Origin: Oscillospiraceae bacterium
GTDB taxonomy: Bacteria > Bacillota > Clostridia > Oscillospirales > Acutalibacteraceae
NCBI GenBank assembly: GCA_015066175.1
Contig: SVOW01000001.1
Coordinates: 305,912 to 369,911, forward strand
DNA length: 64,000 nucleotides
Direction: 5' to 3'
Made by a program: the position numbers and the translations under genes
The notes under the pieces: generated by a model
The model's input: only the letters and a program-made list of their open reading frames with translations
The model's database searches: none
What the model was told of the DNA's origin: nothing
In this document: positions 26,692-35,180 of the stretch, piece after piece
Layout: each line of letters begins with the position of its first letter
Position numbering within the stretch: position 1 is the first letter of the stretch

Positions 26692-28638
26692 ATGATAAGA
26701 AAAAGACAGATTCACCTTGATTTTCACACAAGTGACACTATGCCCGTTGGCAAAAACTTTTCAAAAGAGCAGTTTCAGGCAGCGTTGAAAGCAGGCCATG
26801 TAAATTCAATTACTGTTTTTTCCAAATGCCACCACGGTTGGAGTTATCACCCTACAACAGCAAACAAAATCCATCCTGAACTTACATTTGATCTGCTTGG
26901 TGCACAGCTTGAAGCCTGCAAAGAAATTGGCGTAAATGCTCCCGTTTACATTTCTGCAGGGTTTGACGAAAAAGACTGGGAAAAACATCCCGAATGGCGT
27001 TTCAGGCATTCAGACAACAAAGCTGACTGCGATGAATACGAAGCAGAAACACATTTCCATCTTCTCTGCTTCAACACTGCATATCTTGATGTGCTCTGCA
27101 CACAGATTGAAGAAGTGATGGTAAAATATAACCCCTGCGGAATTTTCCTTGATATTGTTGCGCCGAGATTCTGCTATTGCGAAAAATGCAGGGCTGATAT
27201 GAAAGAAGCAGGCCTTGATATTTCAAAAGAAGAAGACAGAAAAGCTTTTGAAGATATTGTTTATAAAAAATACGTTAATGCAACTAATTCTGCAGTCAGA
27301 AAGCACAGCGACACTGCAACAATTTTCCACAACGCAGGCCACATTCCGAAAGGCGATTACACTTCAATAAGAGCCAACACTCATCTTGAGCTTGAAAGCC
27401 TGCCTACAGGTGGCTGGGGTTATGACCACTTCCCACTTTCTGCTGCATATGTACGCACACTCAAAGATACCGACTTCCTTGGTATGACAGGCAAATTCCA
27501 TCATTCATGGGGAGAATTCGGCGGATTCAAACATCCCAATGCACTTATTTACGAAACCGCTTTGTCAGTTGCAAACGGCGCAGGCTGTTCAATCGGTGAC
27601 CAGATGCATCCCTTGGGCGAAATGAATATGGCAACTTACAATCTTATCGGCAAGGCTTACTCTCTTGTTGAAGAAAAAGAACCGTGGCTTGACGGTGCTG
27701 AAAACGTGGCAGACATCGCTGTTTTAAGTGCAGAATCACTGACCGGTGGCAGAGATTCAAAGGCTGATATAGGTGCAAACAGAATGCTCCTTGAAAATAA
27801 CCGCCTTTACAATTTCATCGACGGCACAATGGATTTTTCGCCTTACAAACTGCTTGTGCTTCCTGATGTTGAAATTAAAGATGAAGAAGTTATTGAAAAA
27901 ATCAAAGCCTTTGCAGATAAAGGCGGTAAAGTTATCGCAAGCGGAGAAGCACTGGTAAGTGACGGAAAATTCTTCCTTGACGCAGGCGCTGATTACATCG
28001 GTATAAACGAATTTGAGCCTACATATTTTGTGCCTGATTTCAACACAGTAAACGGCAACACAGAATATGTTATGAGATGCAAATCTTACAGATTTGATGC
28101 TGAAAACTGTGAAATCGAAGCATATGTGCAGAATCCTTATTTCAACAGAACAAGAGAGCATTTCTGCTCACACGCACACGCACCGAATAACCCTGATGAG
28201 CAATTCCCTGCTGTTATCATCAACGGAAATATTGCATATATCGGCTGGAATATTTTCTCTGCCTATGCAAAACACGGTCACCTTTGTTTCAAAGAAATTT
28301 TCACTCACGTTTTGAATAAATTAATGGGCGACAATTTCACAATCGATGTGAAAATCCCTGATAAAGCAGTTGTAACATACACAAGGCAGGAAGAAGCAAA
28401 AAGAAACATTCTTCATCTGCTTTTTGCACACACAACTGTACGCGGTGAAAACACAGAAGTTATTGAAGACACCATTCCCCTTATTAATGTTGAATGTTCA
28501 ATAAAGAAAGAAAACAAACCGTCTTCAGTTATTCTCCAACCTGAAAACAAAGAAATCCCCTTTGATTTCGCAGACGGAAAAGTTAAATTCATCGTACCTG
28601 AAGTTAATATCCACCAGATGGTAGTAATTGAAGATTAA
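26692..28638 (+). CDS. GHL6-like glycoside hydrolase with glutamine-amidotransferase-like beta-galactosidase trimerisation fold
   Basis: 648 residues from 26692, chosen because AAGGAG lies at correct distance; the in-frame ATG at 26656 overlaps the previous gene. The N-terminal half (QIHLDFHTSDTMPVG, then GIFLDIVAPRFCYCEKCR) matches the hypothetical glycosyl hydrolase 6 type TIM barrel related to GH29/GH42-like enzymes. The region around 350-480 (ADIAVLSAES, LLVLPDVE, IASGEAL) looks like the class I amidotransferase-like trimerisation domain of GH42 enzymes. A small beta domain ends the protein. No signal peptide, so cytosolic. It is the last gene of the GPH-GH18 operon, ahead of a strong terminator. 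Exact substrate unknown; fucose- or galactose-type linkages are only guesses. Confidence 0.7.
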   Translation: MIRKRQIHLDFHTSDTMPVGKNFSKEQFQAALKAGHVNSITVFSKCHHGWSYHPTTANKIHPELTFDLLGAQLEACKEIGVNAPVYISAGFDEKDWEKHPEWRFRHSDNKADCDEYEAETHFHLLCFNTAYLDVLCTQIEEVMVKYNPCGIFLDIVAPRFCYCEKCRADMKEAGLDISKEEDRKAFEDIVYKKYVNATNSAVRKHSDTATIFHNAGHIPKGDYTSIRANTHLELESLPTGGWGYDHFPLSAAYVRTLKDTDFLGMTGKFHHSWGEFGGFKHPNALIYETALSVANGAGCSIGDQMHPLGEMNMATYNLIGKAYSLVEEKEPWLDGAENVADIAVLSAESLTGGRDSKADIGANRMLLENNRLYNFIDGTMDFSPYKLLVLPDVEIKDEEVIEKIKAFADKGGKVIASGEALVSDGKFFLDAGADYIGINEFEPTYFVPDFNTVNGNTEYVMRCKSYRFDAENCEIEAYVQNPYFNRTREHFCSHAHAPNNPDEQFPAVIINGNIAYIGWNIFSAYAKHGHLCFKEIFTHVLNKLMGDNFTIDVKIPDKAVVTYTRQEEAKRNILHLLFAHTTVRGENTEVIEDTIPLINVECSIKKENKPSSVILQPENKEIPFDFADGKVKFIVPEVNIHQMVVIED

Positions 28639-28642
28639 AAAG

Positions 28643-28680
28643 CCAGGCTACTTCACATGAAGTAGCCTGGTTTTGATTTT
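28643..28680 (+). terminator. Terminator after the GPH-GH18-GHL6 operon
   Basis: Thirteen-base stem CCAGGCTACTTCA/TGAAGTAGCCTGG followed by T4-GA-T4. Confidence 0.88.
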
Positions 28681-28708
28681 CACACGGTTCAGAATTAAAG
28701 TGTACAGA

Positions 28709-28955
28709 TAAATTATAATTTAGCGTGCAATTAATTTTAACATTGTAGGGTTTGGCGCTTGCCGACAAACCGACAATTCACATTTGTTTTTACGGAACGT
28801 CGGAAACCGCTGTTGACTACGATATTGCCATTGGTATCATTATAAATCAGCGTCGCAGACCCGAAATTCTGCATTCTGCATTAAAATTAACGACGGCGGG
28901 AGCAAGCCCCCGCCCTACGAATGGTAAAATCAAATTTGTGGTAAATTATAATTTA
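28709..28955. repeat. 247-bp intergenic element bounded by 14-bp palindromes (copy 2)
   Basis: The same perfect palindrome TAAATTATAATTTA as in copy 1 is found at 28709-28722 and 28942-28955, with the shared core at 28724-28830. Relative to copy 1 it carries about 100 additional bases, including an ATTCTGCATTCTGCATT microrepeat (28867-28883) and a GC-rich hairpin GGCGGG/CCCGCC at 28895-28914 followed by CTACGA. The right palindrome overlaps the spoIVA stop codon (28953-28955). This fills the gap between the GHL6 terminator and spoIVA; no gene is visible in it. Confidence 0.68.
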
Positions 28956-30434
28956 CAGAATTATACATATAAGTCCGTTGCAGCCTTCATTGATAACTTT
29001 TTCAAGTGTTTCCTGAATACGCATACGTGCATCTGTGGGCATACGATATAATTTATTGTGCAGGCCTTCGTTTACAAGCTCGTTGAGGGATTTGCCGAAG
29101 ATGTTTGAATCCCAGATTTTTGACGGGTTTTCTTCAAACTCTTTGAGCAGGTAATTCACAAGCTCTTCTGACTGACTTTCCGAGCCTACGATTGGTGCAA
29201 CCTCTGTGTTGATATTTGCTTTCATCATATGAATAGATGGTGCAGATGCACGAAGTCGCACGCCGTATCTTCCGCCCTGCTTCATAATTTCAGGTTCTTC
29301 CAGTTTAAGTTCATCAATTGTAGGCGTTACAATTCCGTAGCCTGTTGCTTCAACTTCGTCAAGAGCATCTTTTATGGGGGTATATTTTTTCTTGATTTCC
29401 GTAAGTTCAAGAATGTTTTTCATAAGGTCGCTTTCGTCCTTGAGTTCAAGGCCTGTTTTTTCGCCTAAAACGCTGAAGAACAAACCGTCTTTTACATACG
29501 GTTTTATTACTGCACTGCCCTTTGACAAATCAACTGAAGACACTTTTGCAGAATCGATGTGCTCGCAAGAACTTAACTTTTCTGCAACTTTATATATATC
29601 GTAAACGCATCTCATATCGCGGGATGCTTCTTTTACCGTATCGAAAACACTTCTTCTGACTTTGTGCTCTTTTTCAAGTGAATTAAGCCAGTCAGGCAAA
29701 TCGAAAGATACTTCTTTTATGGGGAATCTGAAAAGGATTTTTTCTAAAATTGATTTGATTTCTTCTTCCGTCAATTCCATACAATTCACAGGGAGCACTG
29801 ACACTTCATATTTTTCAGATAAATCTTTTGCAAGCTTCTGCGATTGTTCACTCAGGGGATTTCTGCAGTTTAAGAGCACAATAAAGGGTTTGTCAATTTC
29901 TTTAAGTTCATTTATAACCCTTTCTTCGCAGCCTTCATATTCATCTCTGGGAATATCGCTGATTGAGCCGTCAGTTGTGACAACAAGACCTATTGTTGAA
30001 TGCTCTGAAATTACTTTCTGCGTGCCTAATTCTGCAGCAAGATTAAAAGGAATTTCCTTTTCAAACCATGGCGTTTTCACCATTCTCGGTTGGTCGTTTT
30101 CTATATAACCCAAAGATGACGGCACAATGTAACCTACGCAGTCAATCATTCTCACTTTAAGATGGGCTGTGTCTGCAACGGTGATGTTTACTGCTTCTTC
30201 AGGAATAAATTTTGGTTCGGTTGTCATAATTGTTCTGCCTGCTGAACTCTGTGGCAATTCATCATTTGCCCTTTGTCTGGCATTTTCTTCCTTTATGTTA
30301 GGAATAACAAGTGTGTCCATAAATTTCTTTATAAAAGTAGATTTACCTGTTCTGACAGGTCCTACAACGCCTATGTAAATATCTCCGCCTGTACGTTTTG
30401 AAATGTCTTCATATATATTTCTTGTTTTGTCCAT
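28953..30434 (-). CDS. spoIVA: Stage IV sporulation protein A
   Basis: 493 residues, matching the usual SpoIVA length of about 492. The N-terminal P-loop ATPase domain has Walker A GPVRTGKST near residue 25, and the MDKTRNIYEDISKRTGGDIY start is diagnostic. SpoIVA polymerises on the forespore outer membrane in the mother cell, using ATP hydrolysis, and forms the basal layer of the spore coat; the C-terminal ~60 residues normally anchor it through SpoVM. A GGAGGAA site precedes the ATG, and a sigma-E-like promoter lies 37-66 bases upstream. The stop codon lies within the right palindrome of the intergenic repeat. Shows that the organism is a spore former. Confidence 0.97.
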   Translation of the reverse strand: MDKTRNIYEDISKRTGGDIYIGVVGPVRTGKSTFIKKFMDTLVIPNIKEENARQRANDELPQSSAGRTIMTTEPKFIPEEAVNITVADTAHLKVRMIDCVGYIVPSSLGYIENDQPRMVKTPWFEKEIPFNLAAELGTQKVISEHSTIGLVVTTDGSISDIPRDEYEGCEERVINELKEIDKPFIVLLNCRNPLSEQSQKLAKDLSEKYEVSVLPVNCMELTEEEIKSILEKILFRFPIKEVSFDLPDWLNSLEKEHKVRRSVFDTVKEASRDMRCVYDIYKVAEKLSSCEHIDSAKVSSVDLSKGSAVIKPYVKDGLFFSVLGEKTGLELKDESDLMKNILELTEIKKKYTPIKDALDEVEATGYGIVTPTIDELKLEEPEIMKQGGRYGVRLRASAPSIHMMKANINTEVAPIVGSESQSEELVNYLLKEFEENPSKIWDSNIFGKSLNELVNEGLHNKLYRMPTDARMRIQETLEKVINEGCNGLICIIL

Positions 30435-30470
30435 AATTTATTCCTCCGTATACGTGTGTCTTTTTGTTTA

Positions 30471-30500
30471 ATAGTATGTACCGGAAAGAAATAATATGAC
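30471..30500 (-). promoter_or_regulatory. Sigma-E-type promoter for spoIVA
   Basis: On the minus strand GTCATATT, 14-base spacer, CATACTAT, close to the sporulation sigma-E consensus (about ATATT and CATACAAT), fitting mother-cell expression of spoIVA. Confidence 0.72.
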
Positions 30501-30510
30501 AAATCTATAA

Positions 30511-30538
30511 TTGACAAATCATTCAGTTATGATATAAT
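30511..30538 (+). promoter_or_regulatory. Sigma-A promoter for the histidine phosphatase fusion
   Basis: TTGACA, 16-base spacer, TATAAT with an extended TG; divergent from the spoIVA promoter. Confidence 0.75.
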
Positions 30539-30561
30539 TCTAATATAAATGAGGTGATATT

Positions 30562-31887
30562 ATGGAAAACATCAAACCCGTTGTGGAAGTTGAAATTTAC
30601 CTTGTCCGTCACGGTCAGAGCAAAGGCAATGCAGGTCTTGTGGAAGAAGGCGCTTCTTTCACTGAAATCAACGATGTCCGCCTTACTGATCTGGGCATTA
30701 TGCAGGCAAAAAAAGCAGGTAAATATCTTGAAAACGTTGAATTCGATGCTTGTTATGCAAGCGGACTTATCCGCACTGTGCAGACTGCAAACGAAATTAT
30801 GAATTTCCAGAAAGAAAAGAAACCCCTTAACATTCTGCCCATTATCACAGAAGTGGGGGTAAACCCCGAATTTTCCGGAAGAACAATTGAAGAATTGAAA
30901 GAAGGCTGTGAAACTGCAGTTGTGGCTGAAGGATTTGAAGACGCTGAAAGGCTTGTGGTTTACAGCTCTCACGATAAGGAAGAAGAACTTTACGAAAGAG
31001 CAACAAATGCAATCAGTTACCTTCGCTCAAAATACAACAAAGGCGAAAAAATTCTTGTTGCAGGTCACGCGGCTTTCAACACTGTTATGATTTTCCATAT
31101 TATGGGATTTTCCGCCTCCCCGGTTTTTGATATTGAAATTTCAAACACAGGCATTACTCACATAATTTTCTACAAAGAAGGCACAAACAGATTTGGCGAT
31201 ATTGTTTTTGAAACCATTAACGATACAAAGCATTTCTGCATTGGTGATGAAGAAGTAAACAATGTTTCTGTTTCGCAAATCATAAGCAAAAACCCTGAAA
31301 GCATCGATAAAATCGCTGCTGATTTTGCAAAGAAACTCAAAGAAATCCATTCACAGAAAACTGACGGCATTGACATCAAACCTGAGCTTGTGGAAAAGAC
31401 TGACGAAATCAAGCATTTTATCACTGTTGAAAAATGGCAGAAATTACGCAGTCTGATTACTGCTGTACAGAATTCAGGCACAAAACTTTTAACTGAATGC
31501 AACACAAATTCCGTTTTCAGCAAAAATCAGGAAATCTGTTTCAATGAAAGCAAAAGCAAGTACATAGGCTACCCTGTTTTTGATTTGGGAAATCTTTACG
31601 AAAACCTTATTGCAAAATCAGAAGCTGACAGAAGTGATGTTTACAAAGCTTCAGGCTTTACCTTTGAAACAGCAGAAAGATTCTGGGAAAAAGTGATTGC
31701 GTGCTACTTTGCAGGCGAAGAAGATTCACTTATCGAAAGAGCAAAAGACAGAGCAAAACTTGTGGCTTATTTCAATATTTTCTATCGTTTAATGAAAGAC
31801 GAAAACAGAGATAAGGAAGTTTTCAGTTTTTATCAGGGAAAATTCCTTGAGCATATTGCAAAATGCGGTTCACTTGATTTTGAATGA
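30562..31887 (+). CDS. Histidine phosphatase fused to a degenerate APH-fold kinase C-lobe
   Basis: 441 residues. Residues about 10-215 are a histidine phosphatase (phosphoglycerate-mutase superfamily): RHG at 16-18 with phospho-acceptor His17, a second Arg in SGLIRT, and the late His169 in VAGHAAF. Residues about 235-430 resemble the C-lobe of TIGR02172-type aminoglycoside/choline phosphotransferases: a DFAKKLKEIHS helix, then GYPVFDLGNLYENL, GFTFETAERFWEKVI and CYFAGEED. The catalytic loop expected as HGDxxxxN reads TECNTN (311-316), and the later IDxxD reads ICFNES, so the kinase half should be inactive; no N-lobe is present. GAGGTGAT precedes the ATG. The usual phosphatase length is about 200, so this is a true fusion. 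Cytosolic. Confidence 0.8.
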   Translation: MENIKPVVEVEIYLVRHGQSKGNAGLVEEGASFTEINDVRLTDLGIMQAKKAGKYLENVEFDACYASGLIRTVQTANEIMNFQKEKKPLNILPIITEVGVNPEFSGRTIEELKEGCETAVVAEGFEDAERLVVYSSHDKEEELYERATNAISYLRSKYNKGEKILVAGHAAFNTVMIFHIMGFSASPVFDIEISNTGITHIIFYKEGTNRFGDIVFETINDTKHFCIGDEEVNNVSVSQIISKNPESIDKIAADFAKKLKEIHSQKTDGIDIKPELVEKTDEIKHFITVEKWQKLRSLITAVQNSGTKLLTECNTNSVFSKNQEICFNESKSKYIGYPVFDLGNLYENLIAKSEADRSDVYKASGFTFETAERFWEKVIACYFAGEEDSLIERAKDRAKLVAYFNIFYRLMKDENRDKEVFSFYQGKFLEHIAKCGSLDFE

Positions 31888-31891
31888 TAAC

Positions 31892-31928
31892 AAAAATCCA
31901 ATGTTCAATTAACGAACATTGGATTTTT
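31892..31928. terminator. Bidirectional terminator between convergent genes
   Basis: AATCCAATGTTC/GAACATTGGATT hairpin with A and T runs on both sides; serves the phosphatase fusion (plus) and vanY-like gene (minus). Confidence 0.85.
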
Positions 31929-31949
31929 ATTTTGCTTATTTAAATTTAA

Positions 31950-32996
31950 TTATCTCACACCAAGATATTCTTCAAGCACCTGACCTGATGCTTTGATTTC
32001 CTTTGCAGCATCAACACCTACATATCTCCAGTGCCAGGGCTCATAAATAATTTCTGTTATTGCCTGCTTATCTTCTGATTCGGGGTATCTGAGAATAAAG
32101 CCGTAATCCTGTGCGTTTTCCATAAGCCATGCAAATGCAGGAGAATTTTCAAAATCTTCCGTTACCCAGCCGATATCCATAGCAAAGCCTGCGTTATGTT
32201 CGCTTGTGCCGGGCAAAAGAACAACCCTTGATGCGTTCTGTGTTGCAGTTACTCTGTCGTAACCCTGAGAAACATAGTAATTGATTTTGTTTTCAAAATT
32301 TGTTTTCTGTGTCTGATAACTTCTGTAGCCTGAATTGGGAGTGAGAGTTATGCCGTCTTGTAAAGCTGCATCATACATTTCCTGATAATGCGGTGCAACC
32401 CTGTAATCAAGATAAACTCCTGAGCCTCTTACAGCCTCTGAAAGCTGAGGCACATAGCCTTCGGGGAGAGTGTAATGTCTGTTAAGAAGAGTAAGATTCC
32501 AGCTGCTGTCGTTTATTGTGATTTCTGCAGGGTTAAATCCTGCGTATGAATAAAGATAACCGCCTGATTGTGTGTCAGGGTTTTCAGGTGAAGAAGTTGC
32601 ACCGGACGGAGCCGTTGTTTCTACAATTGGTGCAACAGTTGTTGTTTCGTTGAGATAATCCATATTAACCCAGCCTGTGTAGGTGCCGTAAGTTACATTT
32701 GCCCACGAGCCTTGCTGATTGATAATCTGAACGGTGTGTCCGTCTGCGATTGTTGTGATTACATCATATTCTGTGCCTGCTCCTGAGCGAAGATTAAGGC
32801 CTGAGCCGTCGTTTGTTTTAACAACAAATGTTTTGCCGGCAACTGTGGTTGTGCCTTCTTTTTCAGTTACTTCTTCAACTTTAAATTCAGTTTCCACTTC
32901 AACTGAGCCTGACATTGAGCAAGCAGAAAGTGTGGAAATTACAAGCAATGCTGCCGAAATCACAGCCAGAAATTTTTTCATCTTCATATATTTCAC
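31950..32996 (-). CDS. Lipoprotein D-alanyl-D-alanine carboxypeptidase with SH3 domain (M15B, VanY-like)
   Basis: 348 residues if the GTG at 32996 is used, favoured by TAGGATC six bases upstream; the ATG at 32987 is an alternative. A lipobox LSAC follows the hydrophobic leader, so the mature protein is lipid-anchored outside. A bacterial SH3 domain (about 60-120; LNLRSGAGTEYDVI and GWVNM) should bind the cell wall. After a Thr/Pro/Ser linker comes the M15B peptidase: SEHNAGFAMDIGW supplies zinc His and Asp, and EPWHWRYVG the catalytic Glu and zinc His. It trims the terminal D-Ala of peptidoglycan stems. There are no vanH/A/X genes nearby, so this is a housekeeping wall enzyme rather than a resistance gene. 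Confidence 0.92.
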   Translation of the reverse strand: MKYMKMKKFLAVISAALLVISTLSACSMSGSVEVETEFKVEEVTEKEGTTTVAGKTFVVKTNDGSGLNLRSGAGTEYDVITTIADGHTVQIINQQGSWANVTYGTYTGWVNMDYLNETTTVAPIVETTAPSGATSSPENPDTQSGGYLYSYAGFNPAEITINDSSWNLTLLNRHYTLPEGYVPQLSEAVRGSGVYLDYRVAPHYQEMYDAALQDGITLTPNSGYRSYQTQKTNFENKINYYVSQGYDRVTATQNASRVVLLPGTSEHNAGFAMDIGWVTEDFENSPAFAWLMENAQDYGFILRYPESEDKQAITEIIYEPWHWRYVGVDAAKEIKASGQVLEEYLGVR

Positions 32997-33013
32997 AACC
33001 GATCCTAACAAAA

Positions 33014-33041
33014 TAAAGCAGGACAATCTGCCCTGCTTTTA
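33014..33041 (-). terminator. Terminator after folT
   Basis: On the minus strand AAAGCAGGG...CCTGCTTT hairpin followed by ATTTTG. Confidence 0.7.
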
Positions 33042-33077
33042 TTATACCACTAAAAATTTTATTTGTGAATAGTTTTT

Positions 33078-33626
33078 TCAATTTCTTAACATTTTCACTG
33101 ACCTTATTTTTGAAAAAGATTGTGTAAAAACAGGAATTACCACCGCTTCAACTGCAATCATAACAACTGTCTGCACGAGCCTTGTTGCAAGAAGCGCAGA
33201 AAAAGAAGAATGGTAAATATATGAAATCCAGAAAGTGTTAAGAAGGAAACTGCCTAAAATCTGCGTTATCATCACAGGTATGAATGAACGAAGGAAAGGA
33301 TTTAATTTGCCATCTGTTTTTTTGCCGAGAAACAAGCCGAAAATGATACCGTTCAGAATCGCAGTAACTGTAAAGCCGGGAAAAAATTCTCCTGACGGAA
33401 ACAAAACTGCGCCGATAACATCGCCAAGACCTGCCACAACTGCACCGCCTTTTATTCCGTAAAGGTAAGATGCGACCACAACAGGCACAAAGGCAAAACT
33501 GATTTTTGAAAACTGGGTATTTATCGGTGCTATAAGGCGGGATAAAACAACTTCCAAGGCAATGAGCATCGCCAGCGTCGCCAGCATAACAAGGGAATTG
33601 AACCCTTTATTTTTTTTTGCAGACAT
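33078..33626 (-). CDS. folT: ECF transporter S component for folate
   Basis: 182 residues from the ATG at 33626, which has a perfect AAGGAGGT site; the longer in-frame start at 33647 lies upstream of that site and is rejected. About six hydrophobic helices, with the SLIAPI-like region and the SFAFVPVVVASYLYG and GLGDVIGAVLFPSG segments of the folate-family S components (DUF5590/FolT group). It binds folate and docks with a shared ECF energising module encoded elsewhere. The THF riboswitch directly upstream supports the folate assignment more strongly than sequence alone. Expression should fall when tetrahydrofolate is high. Confidence 0.88.
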   Translation of the reverse strand: MSAKKNKGFNSLVMLATLAMLIALEVVLSRLIAPINTQFSKISFAFVPVVVASYLYGIKGGAVVAGLGDVIGAVLFPSGEFFPGFTVTAILNGIIFGLFLGKKTDGKLNPFLRSFIPVMITQILGSFLLNTFWISYIYHSSFSALLATRLVQTVVMIAVEAVVIPVFTQSFSKIRSVKMLRN

Positions 33627-33634
33627 AAAATAAT

Positions 33635-33671
33635 ACCTCCTTATCACAACTCGCTGAAATAATAAGGAGGT
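33635..33671 (-). promoter_or_regulatory. Shine-Dalgarno sequestering hairpin of the THF riboswitch
   Basis: On the minus strand ACCTCCTTAT (33671-33662) is exactly complementary to ATAAGGAGGT (33644-33635), the folT ribosome binding site, with a 17-base loop. It would block translation when formed, so control is probably translational. Confidence 0.75.
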
Positions 33672-33687
33672 TTGGTCTTTATTATTC

Positions 33688-33789
33688 TACAGCGGGATGC
33701 AAAATATCAACCGCGAATCTTCAAAATTCTTCGCCTTTGCGACAACTCCCCGTCCGCAAAGTACTTAACGCTGATATTTTTACTCTGTA
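33688..33789 (-). ncRNA. Tetrahydrofolate (THF) riboswitch aptamer
   Basis: On the minus strand the P1 stem is TACAG/CTGTA (33789-33785 with 33692-33688), P2 is AAATATCA/TGATATTT, P3 CTTTGC/GCAAAG, and a further stem is GCGAA/TTCGC. Conserved loops AGCGTTAAG, GGGGAGTTGTCGC and GCATCCCGC resemble the folT-type THF aptamer. It starts 5 bases after the nrdR stop codon and ends before the folT SD-blocking hairpin. No promoter fits between nrdR and the aptamer. Confidence 0.85.
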
Positions 33790-33794
33790 ACTGA

Positions 33795-34259
33795 TTATTT
33801 ATTTGTTTCTTTTTCAAGAAGCTTGTTGAGTTCCTGCATAAATGTGTTGATATCGCGGAACTGTCTGTAAACTGATGCAAAACGAACATAAGCTACGTCA
33901 TCTATAGCTTTGAGTTTTTCCATTGCAAGTTCACCAATCTGAATTGAAGTAACTTCTCTGTCAAGAGAATTCTGAAGCTGAAGCTCGATATCGTTGACTG
34001 CTCTATCAATATCGTCTGTTGTAACAGGGCGTTTTTCACAAGCCTTGATCATACCGTTGAAAAGCTTCTGTCTGTCAAACACCTGACGTGACTTATCTTT
34101 TTTAACAACGATAATGGGCACACTTTCGATAATTTCGTAAGTAGTGAATCTTTTGCCGCATTTGATACATTCTCGGCGGCGGCGGATTCTTTCGCCATCG
34201 TCAGCAGGTCTTGAATCAATAACCTTGCTTTCTTCATAACTACAGAAAGGACACTTCAC
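33795..34259 (-). CDS. nrdR: Transcriptional repressor NrdR
   Basis: 154 residues from the GTG at 34259, which gives the standard MKCPFC start; GGAAGTGA lies upstream. The zinc ribbon CPFC...[12 protein letters not shown] (about 3-38) binds NrdR boxes ahead of ribonucleotide reductase genes. The ATP-cone (about 45-135) senses ATP and dATP. Length equals the family norm of about 150. No reductase gene is in the window. Transcription probably continues into the THF riboswitch and folT, linking two genes of deoxynucleotide and folate supply. Confidence 0.95.
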   Translation of the reverse strand: MKCPFCSYEESKVIDSRPADDGERIRRRRECIKCGKRFTTYEIIESVPIIVVKKDKSRQVFDRQKLFNGMIKACEKRPVTTDDIDRAVNDIELQLQNSLDREVTSIQIGELAMEKLKAIDDVAYVRFASVYRQFRDINTFMQELNKLLEKETNK

Positions 34260-34304
34260 AAAAATCACTTCCAAAAAACAATTTTTTACATTATATCACA
34301 TTTG

Positions 34305-35099
34305 TCAAGCCTTTTCAACAAAATTCAACTTTTTAGTCAGATAATCGTAGGAATCACGTATTTCTGACGGGCTGTCAAAATTATGCCGATAAAGCTCGAT
34401 GATGTAATTTCCGTTGTAATTTACATTCTTCATCTCTTTGAAAAGCCTTGAAAAATCAAACTCACCTTTTCCCGGAGGCATACAGGTTTCTTCTTTATTA
34501 TGGTCGCTGACGTGAATATTCACTATTGAATTTTTAAAACACGGCACAAAATCGTCATATACAAAATTGCATTTACGCATTTGCTTTACGTCGAAATTGA
34601 ACCTGAAATCATCACCAAGATAATTTTTCATACGTTTTAAAAATTCAGGATTGCCGGCACAGGTTGAAAAAACATTTTCCTGCACAACTGTTATGCCCGC
34701 TTTTTTGCCGTCTTCTATAAGATGAGCAAATCTTTCAAAATATTCTTCTTCACCTATTTCAGAGGGGAACTTTGCACCGTGAATCACAAAATATTTTGCT
34801 CCCAGTTCATTTGCAGCTTCATAAAACTTTTTGTAGTATTCTGCCATTTCATAAAATCTTTTTTCATACCTTGAAAAGAAGAAAAATGATTCACAGCAGG
34901 AAGTAAAGGGATGGAGAGAATCGGTTTTTATGCCGTAATAAGACTGAATTTTTTTCAGTTCTTCAAGATAACTGCCTGTAAGTTCAGAATCGGCATTGAA
35001 AAAAATTTCAGCAGTATCAAGCCCAAGCTTGCCGATTTCGATGAGAGAATCTTTAGTTTCAAGGGGATAAAAGCAGGCGCTTGATGCTCCGATAGCCAT
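34305..35099 (-). CDS. Sugar phosphate isomerase/epimerase family TIM barrel
   Basis: 264 residues of the AP-endonuclease-2 / xylose-isomerase-like barrel: GLDTAEIFFN near 30, FVIHGAKFP with the metal-near His near 110, VVQENVFST with Glu near 140, FRFNFDVKQ with Asp near 170, NIHVSDHN near 200 and YIIELYRHNF near 245. These residues usually bind one divalent metal. No signal peptide. GAGGAG precedes the ATG. It lies 45 bases before nrdR on the same strand. Typical substrates are keto sugars or inositol derivatives; the actual one is not readable. Confidence 0.85.
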   Translation of the reverse strand: MAIGASSACFYPLETKDSLIEIGKLGLDTAEIFFNADSELTGSYLEELKKIQSYYGIKTDSLHPFTSCCESFFFFSRYEKRFYEMAEYYKKFYEAANELGAKYFVIHGAKFPSEIGEEEYFERFAHLIEDGKKAGITVVQENVFSTCAGNPEFLKRMKNYLGDDFRFNFDVKQMRKCNFVYDDFVPCFKNSIVNIHVSDHNKEETCMPPGKGEFDFSRLFKEMKNVNYNGNYIIELYRHNFDSPSEIRDSYDYLTKKLNFVEKA

Positions 35100-35180
35100 A
35101 TTATTACTCCTCTGACATTATTTTTTCATTGCTCTCAATCTTCAGAAAAAGTATAATTAAACTGAAGAGAGGAAAGAAAA

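Noticed and set aside
28752..29051. Plus-strand 99-residue frame across the intergenic repeat
   Set aside because: Runs through the repeat element and the spoIVA end, and lacks a start site.
31950..32996. Vancomycin resistance gene
   Set aside because: The VanY-like fold has no vanH/A/X partners nearby and carries an SH3 domain, so it fits a housekeeping carboxypeptidase.
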